From: Actinomycetospora chibensis
GTDB taxonomy: Bacteria > Actinomycetota > Actinomycetes > Mycobacteriales > Pseudonocardiaceae
Reading direction: 5' to 3'
Length of the DNA stretch: 64,000 bases
NCBI RefSeq assembly: GCF_028737215.1
Contig: NZ_JAQZAM010000006.1
Coordinates: forward strand, 285,625-349,624
Shown: positions 48,719-56,550 of the stretch, piece by piece
How the letters are laid out: every line of letters starts with the position of its first letter
How positions within the stretch are numbered: position 1 is the first letter of the stretch
Translations under genes and position numbers: made by a program
Notes under the pieces: generated by a model
Told to the model about the DNA's origin: nothing
The model's database searches: none
What the model saw: only the letters and a program-made list of their open reading frames with translations

Positions 48719-49915
48719 GTGCTCGCAGGTCGGTCCTACGTCGAGCAGGTCTACCCCGTCCAGCGTCGCAACCACGTCTACGACCTGGTGCTCGACGCTG
48801 TCGAACGCTCCGGGGGACGGCTCCTCTACCACAGTCGGCGCGACCGGGCTCCGCTGTATGTTGGAGTGGAAGCCTCCTCCAACGAGCGCCTTGGCTTCCT
48901 GGTCTACCCGTTCACCATGACCGACACCTTGGTGAATAAGCGGCCCACCAACGAAGTACGCGGGCAGATTAGGCTTGGCAGCGAGAAGAACTTCCATCCG
49001 GACACAAATCATCCGGTCGCATTCGATGTGGCCAGCGTCGACGTGACAGTCGTTCTTGGCGTCTACGTCGAGGGTGAGATATTCCTAGGCTTGGACCCCA
49101 AGCTCTACGACCCACTGCCGATGGGCATCTCGTTCTACGCCAAGAACTACGAACTAGCTGTAGCTGCCGAGCACAGTTGGCACGTCTGGGAGCGGAAGAA
49201 TAGTCCCGGGCAGGTGCGGACCGCACCACGGTCCGATACGCAGCTCGAGACGCTTATCGCTTTCGATCCATCGCGCCTCCTCGACTACGTGAAGCTCGAG
49301 CGGTATGCCACTGATCTTGGCCTTGATCAGTCGCTACGCCACGCCGCAGCACGAGCCGCCGGCGAGCCTGTCGGAAGCGGTCTCAAGGAACCAGAGCTTC
49401 ACATGCTCGAGAAGAAGTTCGATCTGGACTATCGCGAAATTCTAGAGATCATCAGCCGGCGCAACCGCCTTGAGGTAGCGGTCAAGGGAGGTGTCGCTGA
49501 GTCCCACTTAGAGAAGCAGCTGGCAGCATACCTAGGAATCGAGCGCATAGAAAGTCTTGACGAGGACGGCCAACCCGATCTTCGGGTTACGCTACCTGGA
49601 GGACGAACTATTCTCGTCGAATGCAAGAACGCCAGCCCCAACCCGTACGCGAACGGCGACTTCGCAGTTGAAGTGCAGAAGACTCGAGCCTCAAAGGGCG
49701 ACCCGTCGAGCCGGCTGTACTCGCCGGATCAGTTCGACGTTGTTGCCGCCTGCCTCTTCTCAGCGACCGACTCGTGGTCGTTCCGGTTCCACCGGACCAG
49801 CGATCTCCCTCGAAGCGACCAACATCCACACAAGCTGCGGTCGATGCAGCGCGTTGACGCCAGCTGGTCGACGAATCTCATCGACGCTTTGGGGCCGCTC
49901 GGCGTGTCGAGTTGA
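48719..49915 (+). CDS. Putative type II restriction endonuclease (PD-(D/E)XK), 398 aa
   Basis: A PD-(D/E)XK site is readable: P-D287-L-R-V, then E301-C-K303 in GGRTILVECKNASPNP. The N-terminal 200 residues have no recognised domain and may determine specificity. Immediately downstream (43 bp) are a C5 methyltransferase and a vsr gene, the usual companions of a type II system. Codon use is clearly more AT-rich than in the chromosome to the left, a sign of acquisition. GTG start at 48719. The recognition site is unknown. Confidence 0.75.
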   Translation: MLAGRSYVEQVYPVQRRNHVYDLVLDAVERSGGRLLYHSRRDRAPLYVGVEASSNERLGFLVYPFTMTDTLVNKRPTNEVRGQIRLGSEKNFHPDTNHPVAFDVASVDVTVVLGVYVEGEIFLGLDPKLYDPLPMGISFYAKNYELAVAAEHSWHVWERKNSPGQVRTAPRSDTQLETLIAFDPSRLLDYVKLERYATDLGLDQSLRHAAARAAGEPVGSGLKEPELHMLEKKFDLDYREILEIISRRNRLEVAVKGGVAESHLEKQLAAYLGIERIESLDEDGQPDLRVTLPGGRTILVECKNASPNPYANGDFAVEVQKTRASKGDPSSRLYSPDQFDVVAACLFSATDSWSFRFHRTSDLPRSDQHPHKLRSMQRVDASWSTNLIDALGPLGVSS

Positions 49916-49958
49916 CAGGACCACCGGGACAGGGCACGTGTGTGCGATACTGACCTGC

Positions 49959-51011
49959 ATGGGGAGTCGAGGAATCGCGATCTCGTTGTTCTCGGGTGCG
50001 GGCGGTCTCGACCTCGGCGCTGAGAAAGCTGGCTACTCCGTGCGAGCGTCAGTCGAGATCGATCGAGACGCTGCGGCGACGCTTGAGAAGAACTTCTCGA
50101 CTCTCGCGTCCCCCGTGATTCAAGAAGACATCTTGCAGGTCAGCTCGGAGCAGATTCTAGCTGCGTCGGGTCTCGCCTCGCACGAGCGACCCGAACTCCT
50201 TATCGGTGGACCTCCTTGCACGCCCTTCTCAAAGTCAGGGTTCTGGCTCGATTGGAAGCGCGCCGGGAAGGACCCGAACGCAAGCCTTCTTCAGGAATAC
50301 ACGCGAGTCCTTCGAGACCTCCAGCCTGACATGTTTGTTCTGGAGAATGTCTACGCGCTGACCTATAACAACAAGGCAAGTAAGCCTCACTACGACCGGC
50401 TGATGCAGGAGATCGGCGAGGCCGGCTATGTGCCAGTGTCCAAGGTGCTGAACGCAGCCGATTACGGCGTTCCACAAGCACGGCCCAGGCTGTTCGTCAT
50501 CGGACGACACAAGGACAAGCCTCTACCTGTTCACCCGGCGCCGACGCACGGTGGCGCATGGGAGCGCAGGAGAAGCGGACTCGAAGGAAGTCCTTACCGC
50601 ACCGCCGGTGAGGCCCTCTCTTCTGTTGTGTCCGAGCCGGAGCCCGGAGAGACAGTCGCAGGTCGCTACGGGCACCTCCTCCCCGACATTCCAGAGGGCG
50701 ACAATTACCTGTTCTACACAGCCAAGCGAAACCACCCCTCGCCAGAGTTCGAGTGGCGGAAGAAGTACTGGTCGTTCCTGCTTAAGCTTGACCGAGGGAA
50801 GCCGTCACCAACAATCCAGGCTCAACCAGGGCCCTACGTCGGCCCATTTCACTGGAAGAACCGTCGGCTCCGCGTGCCGGAACTCAAGGCGCTGTTCACG
50901 TTCCCTCAAGAGTTCGAGCTGGTCGGGAGTCGCAACTCCGCCCAGGCACAGATGGGGAACTCTGTGCCGCCGGACCTTGCTCAGCAAGTGATCGAGGCGA
51001 TGCACCGCTGA
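49959..51011 (+). CDS. DNA (cytosine-5-)-methyltransferase, 350 aa
   Basis: Motif I (ISLFSGAGGLDLGAEKAGY), motif IV with the catalytic Pro-Cys (LIGGPPCTPFSKSGFW), motif VI (FVLENVYAL), motif VIII (Q-A-R-P-R-L-F-V-I) and motifs IX-X (QAQMGNSVPPDLAQ) are all in normal order. The target-recognition region lies about residues 205-300. It protects the host against the partner endonuclease. ATG start at 49959. Confidence 0.95.
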   Translation: MGSRGIAISLFSGAGGLDLGAEKAGYSVRASVEIDRDAAATLEKNFSTLASPVIQEDILQVSSEQILAASGLASHERPELLIGGPPCTPFSKSGFWLDWKRAGKDPNASLLQEYTRVLRDLQPDMFVLENVYALTYNNKASKPHYDRLMQEIGEAGYVPVSKVLNAADYGVPQARPRLFVIGRHKDKPLPVHPAPTHGGAWERRRSGLEGSPYRTAGEALSSVVSEPEPGETVAGRYGHLLPDIPEGDNYLFYTAKRNHPSPEFEWRKKYWSFLLKLDRGKPSPTIQAQPGPYVGPFHWKNRRLRVPELKALFTFPQEFELVGSRNSAQAQMGNSVPPDLAQQVIEAMHR

Positions 51012-51454
51012 CCGAGCGGAAGCCGAGCGGCTGGGTCACGACGACCGCGGGACGACATCTTGCCGGCCGGCGGAAGACAAACACGGAGCCCGAGCTAGAG
51101 CTCCGCCGCGCGCTCCATCGGAAAGGAGCGCGATTCCGCCTGCACCGCCGCATCGCCGTGGGCTGCACGCCCGATCTGGTGCTTCCCAAATATGGTCTTG
51201 CGGTCTTCGTTGATGGCGACTACTGGCATTCCTGCCCGGTGCACACGAGCAAACGCACCTTCAACGGGCCGAACTCGAGAGCCTGGGCCGAGAAGTTCCA
51301 ACGCAACACAGAAAGAGACCGGCGGTCCACTGCCATAGCGGAGGATCACGGTTGGACAGTTGTCAGAGTCTGGGAGTGCGCCATACGCGCCGACGTTGCC
51401 TCGTGCGCCGATCAGGTCCTCGCGGGAATCAGCCCTTCGCCTGTCCCGGACTAG
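51008..51454 (+). CDS. vsr: Vsr-type T:G mismatch endonuclease, apparent CTG start, 148 aa
   Basis: Vsr motifs are clear: the N-terminal TEPELELRRALHRKGARFRLH, active-site strand TPDLVLPKYGLAVFVDGDYWH, zinc ligands SCPVH, NTERDRRSTAIAEDHGW and VVRVWEC. The conserved N-terminal helix requires a start upstream of the first in-frame GTG (51158). The only initiator-like codon there is a CTG at 51008, which overlaps the methyltransferase stop (CTGA). Translation by coupling from CTG is inferred. The enzyme repairs T:G pairs made by deamination of 5-methylcytosine. Confidence 0.88.
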   Translation: MTERKPSGWVTTTAGRHLAGRRKTNTEPELELRRALHRKGARFRLHRRIAVGCTPDLVLPKYGLAVFVDGDYWHSCPVHTSKRTFNGPNSRAWAEKFQRNTERDRRSTAIAEDHGWTVVRVWECAIRADVASCADQVLAGISPSPVPD

Positions 51455-51477
51455 TGGCTCTGTCAGCCGCCTTCGGA

Positions 51478-51483
51478 TATAAT
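51478..51483 (+). promoter_or_regulatory. Consensus -10 box, probable leaderless promoter
   Basis: A perfect TATAAT ends 6 bp before the GTG at 51490. The expected transcription start would then fall on or next to the start codon, giving a leaderless mRNA. No good -35 box is seen. Confidence 0.6.
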
Positions 51484-51489
51484 AGGTAC

Positions 51490-51855
51490 GTGTTCTCCCG
51501 CGCGGATTACGAAGCAGAAATGGCTCGAGGAGCAGAGTCGTACCGTGACGTACTCAGCGCGCTCGAGAAAGCTGGGCATCGTGCGGCATTCACTCAGACC
51601 GGGGGGATGTGCGCCGCCATCGAGGTTCGGCTGGAACGTGGGCACCTGCTCGCGACCGATGCGGGGGAAGAGCTCCCCTGGACCAGGTCGGCACAGGTCG
51701 GCTGGGGTGTCGGATACTACCGCGACGACGATGTCTCGGATGGCCCGATCGAGTATGTCGAGAACGAAGAGGACTGCACTCCCGAGGCATTGGTGGTGCT
51801 CGTTCAAGCGTGCCTCACCGAGGTTGCAGCTCGTCGGAACGCAAGTCTGAACTAG
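51490..51855 (+). CDS. Hypothetical island protein, 121 aa
   Basis: No family is recognised. The product reads VFSRADYEAEMARGAESYRD, followed by alternating strands (MCAAIEVRLERGHLLATDAG, then VGWGVGYYRDDD) and an acidic segment. It is a soluble, mildly acidic protein. The GTG start is directly preceded by a TATAAT box rather than a ribosome site. Its length and position beside the restriction genes suggest an accessory or immunity-type gene, but nothing specific supports that. Confidence 0.6.
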   Translation: MFSRADYEAEMARGAESYRDVLSALEKAGHRAAFTQTGGMCAAIEVRLERGHLLATDAGEELPWTRSAQVGWGVGYYRDDDVSDGPIEYVENEEDCTPEALVVLVQACLTEVAARRNASLN

Positions 51856-52445
51856 GGAAGAAGTGAGCCGACGGTCTGCACGATGACACCTAGGCCGGTG
51901 GCCGATAAGCCAGCCAGAAGGACCCGTACGCCTCCTGCTGCCGCCTCCGTGGTTTTCATCTCCTGAGCAGAAAGGCTCGATGCGACGTCCCCCCGGAGAC
52001 TCTGGATTTCGTCGGCAAGGCGCCTGGTCTCGTCGGAGTGCTTCTCGTCGCAGTCCTGAACTCTCTTCAAGAGTTCATGCGTCCTCTGGTCCAGCTCTGC
52101 CAGCGCGTCGGACGACTCGAGATCAGTCGGAAGGTCTCTGTAGCCCTTGCGTGCGCGAGCCGTGCCGACGACTGAGAGCGAGTCGGTCACACCCACACCG
52201 TGCACATGCTGCGTCTTCGGCTTCCGAACCAACGCCCGGAACCAGGCGGCCGCTCGCTTGCGCGCACGAACGAGACGCTCCACCACAGGGCCGAGGATCG
52301 CCTCACCCGGTCGGAAGCGGTTCCAGGTCTCGAGCGCTCCAGCTACCGTGACGATCACGCCGAGGAGCTGGCCCGCGCCGCCAGCAAGAACAAGCCAACC
52401 GGCGGCGTCCACCAGGTCCCCCTCCACGTACCGCTTACCGATCAT
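51852..52445 (-). CDS. Membrane protein with central coiled coil, 197 aa
   Basis: A hydrophobic segment near residues 14-40 (AAGWLVLAGGAGQLLGVIVTVAGAL) and another at the very C-terminus (VLLAGLSATGLGVIVQTVGSLL) flank a charged central part. The region LAELDQRTHELLKRVQDCDEKHSDETRRLADEIQSL is predicted coiled coil. No family is recognised. The 3' end overlaps the convergent 121-aa gene by four bases. The topology (TM-coil-TM) would suit a membrane-anchored sensor or effector. Confidence 0.6.
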   Translation of the reverse strand: MIGKRYVEGDLVDAAGWLVLAGGAGQLLGVIVTVAGALETWNRFRPGEAILGPVVERLVRARKRAAAWFRALVRKPKTQHVHGVGVTDSLSVVGTARARKGYRDLPTDLESSDALAELDQRTHELLKRVQDCDEKHSDETRRLADEIQSLRGDVASSLSAQEMKTTEAAAGGVRVLLAGLSATGLGVIVQTVGSLLP

Positions 52446-53236
52446 CGTAAGGCCGTCGCCCCACAAGCCCCCGCCGGCCTGGCCCCGGCCCGCCGGAACG
52501 GAGTGGGAGGCCAGGGCCGAGGGCCCTGGCCGGCGCGGCGCCGGAGGCGCCGCCTTGACTGATGAGAGGTCAATTCGGCAGCGCGGCGGGCCGTGACTGG
52601 GTTCGGGGGCCGTCGGAGATAGGGCCCGGGCGTGACACCGGCTTCGGTGGTGTGGCCGCCTGCTACACGGCGTCCGACAGCTGGCGTCGGCGCTGATGGG
52701 GGCGGCGGTAGCGATCCTTGAGTTCGGCGAGGCCGGCGTGGGCGACCGCTTCCAGCCCGCCGCACTCGACGCCTCGCTGGCCCCGCGGCCGATGGTGCCC
52801 AAGATCGTGCACCTGCGCCTCTCATGCCGTACCGACCAGCGTTCGTGAGGGCGTCGCGGTCGTGGCGGGCTCGCCGTCCTGCGGTATCGGTGTCGGTGGG
52901 GCCAGGCCGGCGACGACATCGTAGTCGGCCAGGACCCGGTGAACGACTGAACACCGAACCCGGGCCAGGCCTCGACCCGCACCGCCGGGCGCGGTCACCG
53001 ATGTAACGGTGAGGTCGGTGGTGGTGGCGGAGAGTCCTGCCCTATCACCTCTCCTCGAGTCGCCTGGGGTGCGGGGTAGCGACCGTCCCGCTTCCAATCG
53101 GCAGTTGTTGAGGAGACGTCGCCTACGGCACGCTCAGCTCGTGGAAGAACGAGACGCCAACGGCACCACTTCAGAGCACGATGGAACACCCCGCACCGAA
53201 GTACGGGAACCAGTCCTCCACGTTGAGGGCCCGGAC
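52446..53236. other. Gene-poor stretch with two strong hairpins
   Basis: No convincing gene was found in this 791-bp interval. Near its left end are GGCCAGGGCC-gag-GGCCCTGGCC (52509-52531) and GCGGCGCC-gga-GGCGCCGC (52535-52553), both perfect stems. Short open frames in the remainder look like decayed coding sequence rather than intact genes. Confidence 0.5.
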
Positions 53237-53887
53237 ATGCGTCGGTTCCGTCTTTGTGCACTGACACGTGACTCGACCGTCCAGGAAGTCATCGAGGAGC
53301 TTCTACGAGAGCACTACGAGGGCGCATCTCACGGCCTCCCCCTAGTTACGATTGAAGAAGTTAACAGGGCTGGTGAGCGCAGAAGAATCCCGATAGACGG
53401 TGCCACTCCCACGACAACCCTTGCCGCTGAAGGGACCTTGTTGCGAGTTGGGTACACAGCTAGCGCGGGTGTCGCTGAGTGGCTCGACGTCGCTCAATTC
53501 TTAGCGACAGCGGTAGCGAGTGGGGTAGTCGGCAACGCGGCGTACGACTTAATCAAGAACTTGGCCGGCAGAGTCGCGAGAAGAGCTCAAGCATCAGAAG
53601 AGACTGGAGTGCAACTTCACAAACAGGAGGCGGAGACCATTGCCTCGTCTACCGCTGCTGTAATGTTCGGCTCCAACATCGACATTGTTAGCGCGGCAGT
53701 ACACGAAGATGTTCACGGGCACGGCGACACCTGGTCGGTAGTTGTCAGGGTTGACCAAGCGTCGCCGAGCCAGCGGGAGGTCAACCTCGACGTGCGCGCT
53801 GAGCCAACAGCGAAATCCGGCGTAGACGTGCATGTGAGGCTTGCACGCGCGCAGCCAGTGGAGGCGCCCAGCCAAGAGGGCGCATAA
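53237..53887 (+). CDS. Orphan with beta-grasp-like N-terminus, 216 aa
   Basis: The first 80 residues (MRRFRLCALTRDSTVQEVIE to TLAAEGTLLRVGYT) show a strand-strand-helix-strand order like ubiquitin/YukD-type beta-grasp domains. Next is the conserved-looking LATAVASGVVGNAAYDLIKNL (about 95-120), a hydrophobic helix pair. The C-terminal half is soluble and strand-rich. The function is not known; the fold call is tentative. The ATG at 53237 has GAGGG upstream. GC is low relative to the chromosome. Confidence 0.6.
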   Translation: MRRFRLCALTRDSTVQEVIEELLREHYEGASHGLPLVTIEEVNRAGERRRIPIDGATPTTTLAAEGTLLRVGYTASAGVAEWLDVAQFLATAVASGVVGNAAYDLIKNLAGRVARRAQASEETGVQLHKQEAETIASSTAAVMFGSNIDIVSAAVHEDVHGHGDTWSVVVRVDQASPSQREVNLDVRAEPTAKSGVDVHVRLARAQPVEAPSQEGA

Positions 53888-54063
53888 CTCGTAGATGCGC
53901 CCCTCCCTCTAAGCATCAGCGCGAATCTTGGGATCGCTCCTAGCTATCTGATTCCAACTTTTCCGGCTCTTCCGGAGATGGAGTGCGGCTGAGGGTGCGA
54001 CCGGGCCGGAGGCTGGGGTCGTGTCGCTCCGGTAGGCGGTCCGGGCCGCCCTCGCTTGCAAAT

Positions 54064-55017
54064 TCACGGGGGCGGCAGGTCCGCGCCCGTGAGGTCCGCG
54101 CCCGTGAGGTTCGCGCCCGTGAGGTTCGCGCCCGTGAGGTCCGCATCAGTGAGGTCCGCGTCCGTGAGGTTCGCGCCACTGAGGTCCGCGCCAATGAGGA
54201 GCGCAGCTTTGAGGTCCGCGCCTCTGAGGTCCGCGCCTCTGAGGACCGCGCCCCGGAGGACCGCGCGGGTGAGGTCGGCGCGGATGAGGTTGGCGTTGGT
54301 GAGGTTGGCGAAGTCGAACTCTCCTCTAGTGAGGTCAGTCCGGAGGAATTTTGCGCCAACAAGGTTGGCGCTGTTGAAGGAGAACCCGCGCAAGTCCGCA
54401 CCCTCCCAAACTGGAGGGTGGCAGAGACCATCGAGGATTACCCTAGCCCCATCATCCGACCTTCTGTCGCGGCGACTCATCACGTACATAGCCGTCGTCA
54501 GGTCTTCCGGCATGAGGAAACTCGGCGGTGCTGCCGGGGCGCACTCGGGTGTTCCGACCGAAGGTAGGCGGTCGCGGATGTACGAGCCGAGGACCTCCAC
54601 TATGGCCGCCTGATCGCGCGGGGAGTCCTGAGCAAGCCGCGCAAACCCGTATATGCCACCCAGTCGCACGTCCATAGCCTGGTCCCCGAGCTGGGCAACT
54701 GCCCGGGTGAATCGGTCGGTAGCCTGCCCCTGCTCGGCCACAGCGATCTGACGCTCTGTGGCCTGGAGCTGAGCAGCGGTGTACCGCAAGGCTGCGGTCG
54801 CGGCCAACGCACTTATGATTGCTGCAAACCCGGTTGCTAACGCAGCGGTGGCGGCGGGATTGGCCTTGATGCCTCGCCACCCATTCCTTACGGCGCTAAT
54901 CAAACGGCGCCATCGAGACCTCGCAGGTTGACGCAACCCGCTCCGCGTTCGGCCCGCCACTCTGGGCGCAGACGTCCTCTTGGCCGACGACCGCGTTCGG
55001 CGTCGCACTCGTGCCAT
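54064..55017 (-). CDS. Pentapeptide-repeat membrane protein, 317 aa
   Basis: A basic N-terminus of 50 residues precedes a hydrophobic helix pair (AATAALATGFAAIISALAAT, about 55-75). A helical region conserved in such proteins follows (TDRFTRAVAQLGDQAMDVRL, then LGGIYGFARLAQDS). The last 100 residues are pentapeptide repeats of the A-D-L-x-x / A-N-L-x-x type forming a right-handed quadrilateral helix. Similar proteins occur widely in actinobacteria without known role; a DNA-gyrase-like mimic function cannot be claimed. The ATG at 55017 has GGGGGAG upstream. Confidence 0.85.
   Translation of the reverse strand: MARVRRRTRSSAKRTSAPRVAGRTRSGLRQPARSRWRRLISAVRNGWRGIKANPAATAALATGFAAIISALAATAALRYTAAQLQATERQIAVAEQGQATDRFTRAVAQLGDQAMDVRLGGIYGFARLAQDSPRDQAAIVEVLGSYIRDRLPSVGTPECAPAAPPSFLMPEDLTTAMYVMSRRDRRSDDGARVILDGLCHPPVWEGADLRGFSFNSANLVGAKFLRTDLTRGEFDFANLTNANLIRADLTRAVLRGAVLRGADLRGADLKAALLIGADLSGANLTDADLTDADLTGANLTGANLTGADLTGADLPPP
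54066..54300. repeat. 15-bp tandem DNA repeats encoding the pentapeptide array
   Basis: Degenerate 15-bp units (core GAGGTCCGCGCC or GAGGTTCGCGCC) repeat about 15 times. The repetition is fully explained by the coding repeats of the minus-strand protein. Confidence 0.85.
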
Positions 55018-55806
55018 GTCTCCCCCACGCCGCTCTAGACACATCCCCGGCGGAACCGGTAGCGGACCCGCTGACGAAAGGCATTCTGTCGAGGCCATCG
55101 ACCAGGACTGCCCGGCGGGGGCATCCACCGCGGGTGCTGATCACGGAGAGTGCTCCTGCTCGCTGGGGGTTGCCACGAGGCCCGGCGTGACCCACAGGCA
55201 CTTCCTTGATACGGGGGTAGCGCTCACGGGCTGCTGACAGAATCAACGGTGGCGACGACGAGGGCGCGCGGGCACTTCGCCCTCTCCCCGGGGAACACCA
55301 TGGCGGACGTCCGGCCGCCGCCTTCTCGGCGTCCGATACTACGGCCCGAGGGGTCGCTTGAGGTCACGGTGAAGATCTACGACGTGACCGTCCCTTTCGA
55401 CCACGACACGCGCAGGACCGTGCGATTGATGCTCGGGGCCGGGTCCGACTCCCAGACTGAGCGAGGGTAGGTCCGAGACCGCTTGGGCCGTTCAGGACGT
55501 CGGCGGTGCAGAGCGGGTCGGTTGACGGGGCTCGCCACCTCGCGCATGTGGGGCACTCGATGGTGAGCACTCGTCACTCGGTCTGCGCCCCAACGTCCGA
55601 GGCGGCGAGGGGCCAGGACCCCCGGGATCACGGGTGGCCCCCTCCGGGCTGGTCTGCTTGGCGGCTGACAAGCCCGGAGGGTGGTCCCTCCCTGAGATGA
55701 GCGATCGGTCCGACGCGCCGGACCAACGACATGCCAGGTCGTACCTACAGCGACACGTGAGCCCGTCCCCGGACATCCGCTCGTGAACGGCCTTCCCTGC
55801 ACGATC
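55018..55806. other. Gene-poor stretch left of the structured DNA
   Basis: There is no confident gene. A short plus-strand frame at 55249-55470 (73 codons, GTG start, segment LEVTVKIYDVTVPFDHDTRR) is possible but weakly supported. An 11-bp stem, CCCTCCGGGCT at 55640-55650 pairing with 55671-55681, may be a terminator. Confidence 0.45.
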
Positions 55807-56034
55807 GGGCTCTGAGCTGAGAGCCCTGCGGGGCTGTCGGCCCCGGTGGGGTGGCGGGCGCTGCCCCCGCCACGCTTGGAGCGCGGGGACACGGGCGTGG
55901 AGGCTCGCGGTCAAGAGCGGACGGAGTCCGTCGCGTAGCGATGCGAAGCACTCTTGATCGGGAGGTAGCCCGTGTGACGCTCCGGGGCCGACAGATGCCC
56001 CGCCGGAGGCGGGTCCGTCCTATTCTCGGCCCCG
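55807..56034. other. Dense array of perfect hairpins including a GNA-triloop cloverleaf
   Basis: In 228 bp the following stems are readable: GGGCTCT/AGAGCCC (55807-55826), CGGGGC/GCCCCG (55829-55845), GTGGCGGG/CCCGCCAC (55851-55873) and ACACGGGC/GCCCGTGT (55889-55896 with 55968-55975). The last encloses TCAAGAG/CTCTTGA (55911-55917 with 55951-55957). Inside that stem lie GGAC-gga-GTCC, TCGC-gta-GCGA and TGC-gaa-GCA. To the right, CGGGGCCGA/TCGGCCCCG (55983-55991 with 56026-56034) encloses CCCGCC-gga-GGCGGG. No reading frame explains this. It could be a single-stranded-DNA-folding site (transfer or replication origin) or a structured RNA. Confidence 0.7.
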
Positions 56035-56068
56035 CGGCCTTGAGCGGCTTCGCGACCCGTCGTCCTGA

Positions 56069-56099
56069 AAGGTCCAAACCTCGCGAGGTTGGGGACCTT
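56069..56099. repeat. Nested perfect palindrome
   Basis: AAGGTCC and GGACCTT flank the 14-bp palindrome AACCTCGCGAGGTT. It lies about 20 bp upstream of the candidate start at 56119 and could be an operator or the last hairpin of the preceding array. Confidence 0.6.
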
Positions 56100-56118
56100 G
56101 TTGTGGTTCGGTGTAGCT

Positions 56119-56370
56119 GTGTCCGCCGCCGACGACGCCGCCGAGCTCACTGTCACCCGCGGGGTGCTGCGTCGATGGGCCTTCGCCCTCGACCGCGATG
56201 CGGTAACGGGCGGTACCGTCGCCACGGAGGCGGTTACCCAGGCAATTCGGGCCGTTCTGAAGGAGAGCGAGCAGACGGTAGAGAGGCAGCGACGCTGCCA
56301 TGCGCACGCTGGACCGCCGTTCGCGCCGGAGCTGGCGGAAGCCGCGCGCCACCCAGAGGAACCATCGTGA
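56119..56370 (+). CDS. Small hypothetical protein, 83 aa
   Basis: The product starts VSAADDAAELTVTRGVLRRW, followed by a predicted helix (TEAVTQAIRAVLKESEQTVE). No family is recognised. Codon third positions are GC-rich, as expected for a gene, but the start is not certain and the 3' end overlaps the next frame. It lies just after the structured DNA. Confidence 0.4.
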   Translation: MSAADDAAELTVTRGVLRRWAFALDRDAVTGGTVATEAVTQAIRAVLKESEQTVERQRRCHAHAGPPFAPELAEAARHPEEPS

Positions 56371-56536
56371 CAACTCCCGATCCGAGCTTGTGGCAGCGCT
56401 CGATGAAGCCATGGAGCCCGCGTTACTGGACTGGTGGAGCGGCGCCCTCATCATCGAGCGCGCTCAGGAGCCTGAACCCCCGGAGATCATCCGTCGGATG
56501 CGGCTCAACGGACTGATCGATCCCCAGGACGAATGA
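56300..56536 (+). CDS. Small hypothetical protein, 78 aa
   Basis: The C-terminal part (LVAALDEAMEPALLDWWSGA, then EPEPPEIIRRMRLNGLIDPQ) looks like a real helical peptide. The first 25 residues are arginine-rich and are read from the overlapped preceding frame, so the true start may be further downstream. No family is recognised. It converges with the minus-strand nuclease-like gene, 14 bp apart. Confidence 0.4.
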   Translation: MRTLDRRSRRSWRKPRATQRNHRDNSRSELVAALDEAMEPALLDWWSGALIIERAQEPEPPEIIRRMRLNGLIDPQDE

Positions 56537-56550
56537 GGCGGGATGACCCT

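Noticed and set aside
52640..52850. Possible plus-strand gene fragment in the gene-poor stretch
   Set aside because: Open frames are short, have no ribosome site and match no family I recognise; treated as decayed sequence.
54066..54300. Short regularly spaced repeats that could be mistaken for a CRISPR array
   Set aside because: The 15-bp period, lack of unique spacers and perfect coding phase show they encode pentapeptide repeats.
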